Part shown: piece after piece, positions 34,573-43,368 of the stretch
Layout: every line of letters begins with the position of its first letter
Position numbering within the stretch: the stretch's first letter is position 1
Assembly (NCBI RefSeq): GCF_014529535.1
Contig: NW_023503598.1
Location: 591,994-655,993, forward strand
Length of the DNA stretch: 64,000 nucleotides
Reading direction: 5' to 3'
Origin: Bradysia coprophila
Taxonomy: Eukaryota > Arthropoda > Insecta > Diptera > Sciaridae
The notes under the pieces: model-generated
Seen by the model: the letters and a program-made list of their open reading frames with translations, nothing else
The model's database searches: none
What the model was told of the DNA's origin: nothing
Made by a program: the position numbers and the translations under genes

Positions 34573-35781
34573 GAGCAAATCATGTTTTCTATTCACGATG
34601 GGAATTAAATGGGATACAGAATTTGTAAATTTTGGCGGCTGTGCCTTTTTTTACTTTGATCACTTTGCAGCAAAAGGAATAAGCATTACAAATTCATCGA
34701 ACAACACATCGACGTCAAACAATAAGAATTCCCGGATTTGGGGATTCGAGATGATTTCTCTAGCCCTTACCTCCCCAACTTCCATCCGGTTTTTCTGCTG
34801 GCCCCATCATGGTCCCTACATTTTGAGGATCGAGGTGATTTCTCTATCACTTATTTCCTACTTTCGGGTTTTTGTGAAGAATAATTGAGCCCATTCATCA
34901 TCCAGCTAAAAATTGAGTCATGGCACTGCTTCTGGTATTAACAAAGCAAATATTGGGAGGCTTATAGGAATATTTGGGCTTTACAATTCTTTCGTATGGA
35001 CAGGAGTCAAGCCAAATTTGGAAGCCTTTTGACGTCTGACATGCGAGTGTTAATGCCAGAAGCGTTACATCGGGGAGTTTGTTTTTAATTTATTCCGACT
35101 TTATTTAGCCTCAATGGTATGTCCTTTAAGTTGAATACTTAGTTAAGTGAAGAATGCTTAATAAATACAGACGGATTTCACGAACGAACTACACAAAGTT
35201 AGTTCTCAGATGAAGTTTTGGTGTGCAGAAAACGTACTGGTTTTTGCACTTTACAATTCGCTCAAATTTTTCATAGCAGACTCATGTACTTACAAGAGGA
35301 AGAATATGTTCCAGAAGATGTTTTTCGAAACCCTTAAAATTTTCTCATGAAAATTCTGAGCGAATTGTAAATGTGTTGATGTAGATCCGCATGCAAAATG
35401 ATTAAAAAATATTGACAGAAAATTTACGAGTCACCTGTCGCATTTTTCATGGATGATATAAACCTCACAGTCTCACGAACTGTGTACTGGCCCTTAAATT
35501 TCATTCAAAAACGTCAACGTTAGAATCTATCTACATTGTTAATCTAAATTGTCAATAGATGTCATTGGCAACGCTGACATGACAGCTTACATCTTAAGCA
35601 AAACAAAATTAAAAACAAGAAAAAATAATGATAAAATAGATTGACCAAAGGTCTTTATGAAAACATTGCCGTTCTTATAATACAGTGATAGTCGACGAAG
35701 CATTTAGTGAGTGTTTTCCTATCACACAAATTCATTTCCAGCTAAGAATATTGAACGACAATTTGTCTAAGATAGGTACGC

Positions 35782-35988
35782 ATGACTTTCAGAAAATATA
35801 TTCCTTCGGTGTTTACAAACCGTCGGGTCATCAGTCAACGAGTACTCTTCGTTCCGATCAGTCTCTTACTTGTTGTTACTGCTGTAAATTTACAAAGCTG
35901 TCCAGCTTCGACAACAGTAAGTGTAACAATTTTTTACGATTATGTAGCAATTTCACATTGGCTGCTTTCTCTGGCCGTTTTGTCGTGA
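35782..35988 (+). CDS. Possible small membrane or secreted protein (weak), copy A
   Basis: ATG frame of 68 residues with a basic N-terminus (MTFRKYIPSVF) and a hydrophobic segment (VLFVPISLLLVVTAV); a donor-like CAACAGTAAGT within it could end an exon at 35,920. The identical frame occurs in copy B (62,310-62,516), but the whole area is nearly identical, so conservation is no evidence. Low confidence; no family recognised. Confidence 0.2.
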   Translation: MTFRKYIPSVFTNRRVISQRVLFVPISLLLVVTAVNLQSCPASTTVSVTIFYDYVAISHWLLSLAVLS

Positions 35989-36491
35989 AATGCCAGTAGA
36001 TTTTCCTCTCAATCAGACTAAATTTCTCGTTAATGAAACAATCATTCTCGATCATTGTGACAATGTTTACATTTTTGAGTGAACCAAATCAACCGGTGGG
36101 TGTTGTGATGTCGCGCAATTTCTTTCAGTAAGCAATCGAATGTTAAATGTCACTCGATGCAAAGCATTGACTGTAATTTCTTGATCTTTTAGAATTGAGA
36201 AACTAATTGTCCAATTACTCCATTGGCGAGTTAATAATTCATTTTCCAGTGCGTTCAGAACGATCACCACGAACTCGCTGTATCGATTCGACTTAGTACA
36301 GTCTATGAATTATGACAGTCAATAGTAGTTGAATTTTAAATTAATGAAAGTTCTCTTTGACCCCGTAATCTGTTCGAAATGTCTGTAAAAATAAACTTGC
36401 CGTCGAGCATGATAAAGGTATAATCAAGGTTATCATATCGTACCTGTGTGATGACAAACACCTATTTTCTTAATGCTTAGTCTCCTCTTAC

Positions 36492-36599
36492 CAAAAAAGT
36501 ACTCCGTGTGAGGTGAGAGACAAAATTGAATTTTTTCAATTTTTTCTTTGTTTATTTGACAGCTCACTCTCTCACGGCTCTCTCACGGAGTACTTTTTG
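36492..36599. mobile_element. 108-bp palindromic MITE, copy A
   Basis: Ends CAAAAAAGTACTCCGTG and CACGGAGTACTTTTTG, with CTCTCTCACGG repeats within. Present at 63,020-63,127 in copy B. No target duplication recognised. Confidence 0.6.
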
Positions 36600-36828
36600 T
36601 TGAGTGGAGTGGACACATAAGTATTTGAAGTACAAGCAGACACTAGGAAGTGCTTTGAAATAGATTTTCACTAAATTTTTAGTCGACAAAAAGGTGGACA
36701 GTCAGTCAATAGATGAGCTCCGACAAGGGGAGAAAAGTGTGACACGCTAAAATCGATAACTTTCTCCTCCACACAAAAATTGTTAGCCCGTTGTTGAATA
36801 GTGGATCAGTTTCTTATTCAACTCCAAC

Positions 36829-36965
36829 CGAGGGGGAAACAACAATGGAAAATATTGTCCCACCATTCGCCCATTATTTTCCCTTGATTCGTTTACATTT
36901 CGCTTTGCTCGCACATTTATTCGCCCGAGCCTGTCCCACCATTCGCCATAGTTGTTTCCCCCTCG
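36829..36965. mobile_element. 137-bp MITE with 8-bp target duplication, copy A
   Basis: Ends CGAGGGGGAAACAAC and GTTGTTTCCCCCTCG, flanked by ACTCCAAC on both sides (36821-36828, 36966-36973). A related GAGGGGGAAACTAC sequence lies inside the element at 42,539-43,200. Present in copy B at 63,357-63,492. Confidence 0.85.
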
Positions 36966-37217
36966 ACTCCAACGACGTTTTTTGCTGAGTGGTTCCTAAT
37001 TGAATTATGAGGATTTGTCGATTGATGCCAAATTTATTGAAGTCTATCAGATTGACTTTACAGAGTAAAGAGATAGTTGAAATCTCTTAAATTATAACTT
37101 TAAAACTGACACTGTTTCTGACGATTTCTTCTTACGATGTGGAATGAGTTCGTTCAATGAATTTCCATAAGTCAACTGATAAATTGATGACGAAACCCTT
37201 TGCTTTTCCAGATCAAA

Positions 37218-37814
37218 ATGGCATCACCAGATTTTTACAAAGAGGCAAAATCAATTCATGAATTCACCGCTGTAGACAGCTATGGAAACGCCATTTCGTT
37301 GGACAAATATTAGGGCAATGTTGTTCTAATCGTCAATATAGCGTCCAACTGTGGCCTTACTCGAAACAATTATGCCAAATTGACGGAACTCAAAAATAAA
37401 TATTACGATTCAGGTATGGATACTTACCACCTTCCGACATTCTCAAAAATAAATTTTAAAAGAAGAAAACGTTCACCCGCATGAACAACAGGTCTTCGCA
37501 TTTTATCATTTCCATGCAATCAGTTTGCCTATCAGATGCCCGAAGAAGATGGCGAGGCGATGACGTGTCACTTGAAGGCGGCGAATGCTGAATTCGGCGA
37601 CGTCTTCAAGAAAATCAATGTTAATGGCGACGATGCGATTCCGTTGTACAAATTTTTGAAGCACAAGTTGACGGGAACTCTTGGCACGAGTTTTATTAAA
37701 TGGAATTTTAGCAAGTTCCTGGTCGATAAGGGTGGTGTGCCGGTTGAACGATTTTCGCCCACCACAGATCCGATGGATATTGGAAAGAAAATTGAGGAAT
37801 TGTTGAAAGCGTAA
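37218..37814 (+). pseudogene. Phospholipid-hydroperoxide glutathione peroxidase with in-frame TAG, copy A
   Basis: GPx reduces lipid hydroperoxides with thiol donors. Exon 1 37218-37413, donor CAG|GTATGG; exon 2 37492-37814, joined in phase 1. The frame would encode 172 residues, the usual size, except that codon 32 is TAG (37,311-37,313) between LDKY and GNVVLIVNIAS, where the family normally has K or R. Catalytic positions are present: Cys (not selenocysteine) in ASNCGLT, Gln in FPCNQF, Trp-Asn in IKWNF. No other disruption in the remaining 140 codons. AATAAA follows near 37,887, and a 5' untranslated-region splice acceptor (TTTTCCAG) precedes the ATG. Nonsense pseudogene, stop readthrough or a sequence error are the options; both copies share the TAG. 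Confidence 0.85.
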
Positions 37815-38025
37815 GATGAGCTCACCGAAATTTATTTGGGTTTTCCGATGGCGTACATCGATGTGTATGGGTTGTATTGGTTGAAATAAATTATTTAAAT
37901 TTTTTACTGCATCTGGTTTTTCGAAATTTTTGAACTTACTTATTAAAGGCTAATGGAGAAAAGAGAAATCTTTAGACCTCAGATAATTAATGAAAATTGA
38001 TCATCCAGGGCTTGGACAAACTGTA

Positions 38026-38265
38026 GCAATAGATCAGTGTCAAATAGCGGTTTCTTCTCTCAAAAAGTGTCAAATGAGTTGTCAATTTCACAAAGTTAAC
38101 CTCAAAAGATGTTTCGTTCACAGAGCCGCCCCTTGAAATGTATGAAGATTTGTGTGGCGTCTCACCATCCAATACTTTCCAATACTTGTTCGATTTGAGG
38201 TTAGCTTTGTGAAAATGACAACTTATTTGACAGCTCAAACGACATTGACAATGATCTATTTTAAG
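38026..38265. mobile_element. Inverted-repeat MITE, about 240 bp
   Basis: ATAGATCAGTGTCAAATA on the left and its imperfect inverse on the right, plus GTCAATTTCACAAAG against its complement. Ends are approximate. 38,270-39,360 has no gene I can support. Confidence 0.5.
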
Positions 38266-39368
38266 GATTTTTTAAAGCATTGAATTCCTATAAATAGTCT
38301 CTTTTCCTTTCGAGATTCCATTTGATTTTGTAGGTGGTACAACTGGTATAGACTCGTATGGACTAGGCTGGGTTTTAATACAGTCAAGCTTTATCTTTAA
38401 TTCTCATCCTCATCCTGGAAACAATTTGAAGGTTTTATGTTGTTTACCTCGGTTTTGGAACCCAAAATAACACAAAAAACTGTCCAAAATTTGACGCTGC
38501 AAAATAGAGAAACAAGCTTCCAGTCAGATTCAACAGTGTCACAACAGTGTCCTGTTTTTTCTTGTTTTGTTTCGCTTGTTTTTTTACAGACTTTCAGCGT
38601 ATATCTTCCAGAGTTTCAGCTCAAAATTGATGATCAATACTTCAAATTAAAGGTTTGACAGACGATTCATCATAGTGAAATTTGCCGAAAATCGGGTTCA
38701 TGAATCAGTATGAGTAGATGGCAAAAAAGCACGCAGCTGTTGCACCAGGAGTGAGCACAGCAAAGATTTTTTTTCTTGAAAGCTTCTCAGTATATCTTTA
38801 GATGTAATAGTTATTCTGCTCACCACTCTGGTGTTGCAACGTCTTAGAAATGCATATTTTCCCTTTTTTCCTGTTTTCCCGCTCATCCCAATCTCACTAA
38901 CCTCTACTTGCTGTCACCAATTGCTTGTTTCAAGATCTTTGAACAGCATCGTTTATTCGGGTTTCCCGCACCTCTGAGACGAAAAAGTTGTTGACTTTGA
39001 CTAGTCGGTCGCAGCTTCGATTGTATTTGCAATTAGTTAATTATTTTTCTTGCAACTTATTTCTTATTAAAAAAAGGCTGATGCTATTCGACCGCGTGAC
39101 CGAGGTTACAATTTTACATCTAACTAGCTCAAAGTCAGTGTGTCCAACACATAAAATTCCAGCCCACGTTTTTCTTCTAAATGTCGTATATATCTCTCAT
39201 TCTATTTTTTTTTTATAAGAATAAATTTGAGGAGAACAACGATTCATTTTTATAGCTGAATTAGACCGAAGAAAAGAGTCGGGATTTGCCAGTGATTAAG
39301 ATCGCATTACAATAGAAAAGACAGTCGAATTGTACTCTACTCTAAAAATATAAAATTGAAACACTTTT

Positions 39369-39672
39369 CCAGTTTTGGTCATTTCGACCATATTCTACTC
39401 CCAAAACTCTGAGACTTTGCAAAACTCTGAGACTTTGCCGAAGAAACGAACGTTCCATCTGCCATAGTTCCTGAGATAAATCTAAAAACTGATAGTGCCC
39501 AAATTTTTCCAGTTTTTGTACATACTGCCCTATTCTACTCTCAAAACTCTAAGACTTTGCAGAAGAAACCAACCTTCCATCTGCCACAGTTCTCCAGATA
39601 AATCTAAAAACTGAAAGTGACTAAATTTTTCCAGTTTTTGCACGAACGGCCATATTCTACTCCAAAACTGAA
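39369..39672. repeat. Tandem repeat, about 122-bp unit, 2.5 copies
   Basis: Each unit contains CATATTCTACTC, AAAACTCT.AGACTTTGC, TTCCATCTGCCA and AGATAAATCTAAAAACTG. No coding potential. Confidence 0.7.
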
Positions 39673-40107
39673 AGTAAAAAACATTCCAATTCATCTCCAA
39701 ACAGCCTTCATGTCATAACATATCGAGAAACACATACAAATACTTACATACACACACATACATAAAACTTCATTTTACATGAAAATATATGGGACATGTA
39801 TGGGAACTTCCGAAAGCCCTAGCTCCTAAACAAGATCTTGTCGACCCAAATTTGTTTTTGCCAAAAGTCTTAGAATCATGCCCGGAAACTACTCCCAAAA
39901 TTTCAGCAAGTGCTGTTCTCGAGATAGATTTCACAAGCAAGCAAACAAACAAGCAAGCAAGCAAAGGTTGGTAAAATTCATCATTTCAGAATGGGTCAAA
40001 TCTGACCTTTCCCATAGAAAAATCTAGACTTTGAAATGCCATATCTCGGCCAATTTTGAACCTTATGAGACCTGCGATAGCTTTTTGAACTCGTATTGAC
40101 GCCCAGA

Positions 40108-41470
40108 ATACGATTGATTTTAGGCACTTTCGCATGTAGCCCGAACGAAGCGAAATTGTCTAAAAACAATCGTCCAAAACAGATACACAAATAACTATTT
40201 CGTATCACGTAGTGTAACAGTATAGCATAGGTCGTTTGTATAAGGCCTTGTATATAAGGGATGATAATAAACGGATTTATTTTTAAAACATAGCTAACGC
40301 CGACCCGTACGAAACACCTATTCGTATCAAAAGCCTTTACTGTGAAACTCTTCATTTCTTTTACTTCATTCTCTACTGAAAAGCTATTCGCCCTTTAAAA
40401 TCACTTACATTATCCACTCTTTGCCTTGTTATCATATACAACTAAATTGCCGGAGGCATTATAGACAGCCCCGTACGAAGTCAAATTTCATAAATTCCTA
40501 TTTAAACAGCTATATACCGCTATATTTACCTATATTTCACTGTAAATAAACATTTCACAGAGGAATATGCTATTATATAGCTCTATATGCCTGTATATAG
40601 CTCAATATAGCTGTATATAGGTATATATAGATGTCCATATATGGAATCCCTGAAACCCCACACACATAACAAATTATTTCCATGTTAACAGAAACTCTCT
40701 AAGTACCATTTTTCCCAAGATAAATCACTTTTATTAAAATCCAATATTTTGTTAGGCGACCGGAAATTTTACCGACGCTTTAAATTCGTTAATACCTTTC
40801 AAACAAAAAAAAAATTCATGAAATTCGGTCAAAATTTACTCGAGATATTGACAAAATACTCCACGTTCACTGTACGGCCGAGTAGCCAGATAAGAGCTCA
40901 CTCCAAGAGACCTAGCTCACGCTCCGGAGAACATAATTTCAACAACTTTTTTCCCTGATTGGTACGGTCAATACCTATCTAATAAAGCTAAAACGAACGA
41001 AATATGTTCAAATTTGGCCGACCTACAAGCAAAAACTGCTTGCCGCCCTGTGCCTGTTCCACACCAAGGGGTCTAACTCACGAGTCGGTCATCCGATTTC
41101 CATAAACTTTTTTTTTGTCGATCGGTATTGTAAATATCTTTCATTCGATGTATCATTTACGAGTATAGCGTTTAAATGTCCGGAGATATCTTCGAAAAAC
41201 CGTAAAGCACTTATTGGGCCCCAGCTCAGGAGGGGTCGATCCAAAATCACTCATCTTCGAACTTAGTCTGTCTTTTGACATTACCAAACGGGAAAAAAAA
41301 GAATTTTCAAAATCGGATGCGTTTTACTCAATTTATCGTGCAGACAGATGGACAGACGAACTTTTTTTTTCACTGATTTGGCATCTCTAGACAACCACAA
41401 TAGGTTTTCCCTTACTCAGGGAGTCCAATTCGACGTGTTACAAACGTATGCGTAAACCTATAAGACCACA
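40108..41470. repeat. Dispersed repeats: palindromic 40.1 kb copy and diverged GTACGGGGCT-family copy
   Basis: 40,108-40,203 matches the 860-985 repeat. 40,470-41,470 starts AGCCCCGTACGAAG and contains TATATAG runs, the TCTAACTCACGAGTCGG block and a GACAGATGGACAGACG stretch, so it is a diverged member of the 6,612-7,892 family. No gene. Confidence 0.55.
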
Positions 41471-41587
41471 GAACAATCATATTTCATTAAAAATCTGTGC
41501 AGTTCAGATGTATATATTCGTCCATCGTCATCAGGAAAATATCGGCGAATGTTTGCCAACTCAGTCAACGAATCTCAACTTTGATCT

Positions 41588-41902
41588 GTGCTCGAAAATA
41601 CAGAAATAAATTTCTGTCATCTTCGCGACAGGTCGGAGGCTTATTGGAATTTAGTTCGTAATTCAGAAACAGTCGCTCATACCTCTCCGCGAAAAAACAT
41701 TCTCGATAACTTGCAACTGCTTAGGAGTTATCACACTCTCAGTCTAGAAGTAATTCAAAACTATCGAACCGGTTTCAGTTTCCACGTTCTTAACTTTGAC
41801 ACGCTTATTTCAAAGAAAATTTTAAGAGATTTTTTAACGCATAGAATTGCAGCCTACAGCTCTGGTAATGAACTTAACGAACTTTCGTTTTATTGGCTTT
41901 GA
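41588..41902 (+). CDS. Hypothetical open frame of about 100 codons (weak)
   Basis: Frame without ATG at its head (GTG at 41,588, stop upstream at 41,582), hydrophilic, no recognised domain, followed by AATAAA at about 41,931. It could be a 3' exon; a CAG acceptor-like site is at 41,603. Not secure. Confidence 0.2.
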   Translation: MLENTEINFCHLRDRSEAYWNLVRNSETVAHTSPRKNILDNLQLLRSYHTLSLEVIQNYRTGFSFHVLNFDTLISKKILRDFLTHRIAAYSSGNELNELSFYWL

Positions 41903-42083
41903 TATCCTCAGCGATACAAGACTTCACATAATAATAAAAGTGAATCAACATTTTTGTTAACAAAATTCATTCATGTACAGTGCAGTTTGGAAAGTTGTTT
42001 TATTATCGAAAAAAAATTACATTCTTGAGATACACTTTTGACTTGAAATGTTGTGGGTAGAAACTTCAATTGAATCCTTGGCA

Positions 42084-42344
42084 TCAGAATTGTAATGGTT
42101 CACATGTAAAACGGTCTTCAAAACAGCATACAACAACAAAAGGATTAGGGCAAACGATGTCGAGAACGTAAGGTTTAGGAAATTCAATTTCTGCACAATT
42201 CCGAACAACCGCATCGCCATCTGGTTCCTCGCCGCAACAAAAAAGTTTCTGATCTTTACCACATTGCGCAGCCACGTCTTGAAGCAGTAGACTGCGTACG
42301 CTGACAATTGCAATAAACAGTATAACCACAACACCTGACTTCAT
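42084..42344 (-). CDS. Small secreted protein with hydrophobin-like eight-cysteine layout
   Basis: Eighty-six residues from ATG 42,344. Signal peptide MKSGVVVILFIAIVSV..., then eight cysteines in the order C-x7-CC-x12-C-x14-C-x7-CC-x6-C. This order, with two CC doublets at positions 2-3 and 6-7, is the diagnostic pattern of fungal hydrophobins, and the spacing resembles class II. The rest of the sequence (FPKPYVLDIVC, NPFVVVCC) shows hydrophobic loops but I cannot claim homology. A TATA box at 42,421-42,427 and an ATCAGATTG initiator-like site precede it, and AATAAA lies at about 41,999-42,004 (minus), so it has an insect-type transcription unit. Convergent disulfide-rich protein or transferred gene are both open. 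Confidence 0.72.
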   Translation of the reverse strand: MKSGVVVILFIAIVSVRSLLLQDVAAQCGKDQKLFCCGEEPDGDAVVRNCAEIEFPKPYVLDIVCPNPFVVVCCFEDRFTCEPLQF

Positions 42345-42420
42345 CTGCACTAAGATTTTGCACAAACGGATCTTTTGGTAGACACCGACAATCTGATGAT
42401 TATCGTCTGGAACTGGATGT

Positions 42421-42427
42421 TTTTATA
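42421..42427 (-). promoter_or_regulatory. TATA box of the eight-cysteine protein gene
   Basis: TATAAAA on the minus strand about 80 nt upstream of the ATG, with an ATCAG initiator-like site about 30 nt downstream. Confidence 0.7.
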
Positions 42428-42538
42428 AAGTTTTTCGTATTTCAAGCAAACTGTATACTAAAGTAGTATTACTAAACGCATTTGAACGGCAGATACTTTT
42501 GATTACACAAATTTGTTTAAACGATGAATTTGCCTTAA

Positions 42539-43200
42539 GAGGCATCGATGCTGAGCTAAAGTTGTAGCCTACATTTACGTGTCTCGTATTTCATTATTCA
42601 TGATATATTTTCATCAGAAGTCTTTGGAAAATGTACGACTGCAATAGGTTCATCCATAGAACCATAACCTCAATAATATTTCTGTGTAAATCACGTAGGC
42701 GACGTTGCTCGATTTGTATGAAATATCACGAAAGTGACGTTGCTGTGGATGAAATTGTCGTTGTTCGGGTTGTCAAAGTTCGTGTTTACAGTTACTTGGA
42801 ACAAACCTATAACGACCATGATTCTGTTAGGTTTAAATAAAAATTCGTTTTGGTTGTGGTCGTTGGACCACCTCTTAGAAAAGCGAGGGGGAAACTACGC
42901 GAGCAAACTCTGTCCCACCTACTTCCATTGGCGTCTATTGGCGCATCTATTTGCGTACTATTTGCTTCTATTGGTCTCCCTCTCGGAGGAAAGTCAGAAC
43001 GAAATTTTCACAGACTGTTTTCTCAGAGCTGGTAAAACTGCTGCAAGCAAATCTACTTTCTGTTGAAAATTAAAACACATTCGTGGTCGTTATTGCGGTC
43101 GTACATTTTTTAGAAAGAATTCTGATGAAAAGATATTATCAAAAATGATATTCGAGACACGCTAATGTAGGCTTCAATTTTAGCTTAGCACCGATGCCTC
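42539..43200. mobile_element. Inverted-repeat element between TTAA sites, 662 bp
   Basis: Ends GAGGCATCGATGCTGAGC and its imperfect complement, arms about 110 bp, flanked by TTAA on both sides (42535-42538, 43201-43204). TTAA duplication is typical of piggyBac, but the termini do not look like known piggyBac ends. Interior includes a MITE-like GAGGGGGAAACTAC segment. Confidence 0.65.
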
Positions 43201-43368
43201 TTAAATGCTGCTCAATATTTAATCATATGATACCAATAAAATAAATAAAAAACACAAACTCACATGATTCGTTAATGACGCGCAATAAGAGAAAAATACA
43301 CAAAATTGTTTAAATATTATATGGAAAGGTTGTTGCATTTTGCCTTACGCAACCTTGAATTATTGCAG

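Larger units (their letters stand above)
23252..37485 (+). repeat. Segmental duplication, copy A
   Basis: Sequence from AATGTTTTCATAC at 23,252 to the AAAAGAAGAAA region near 37,470 is repeated in the same orientation from 50,268 to the window end. Order is preserved throughout: tRNA-like SINE, peptide gene pair, minisatellite, coiled-coil gene, glutathione peroxidase. Copy A alone carries a foldback element (23,678), a 196-bp palindromic repeat (30,925) and a hAT MITE (31,678). Confidence 0.93.

Noticed and set aside
37218-37814. TAG as a recoded catalytic residue (selenoprotein-style)
   Set aside because: Selenocysteine uses TGA and would sit at the ASN-C-GLT position, which is an ordinary TGT here; the TAG is about 13 codons upstream.
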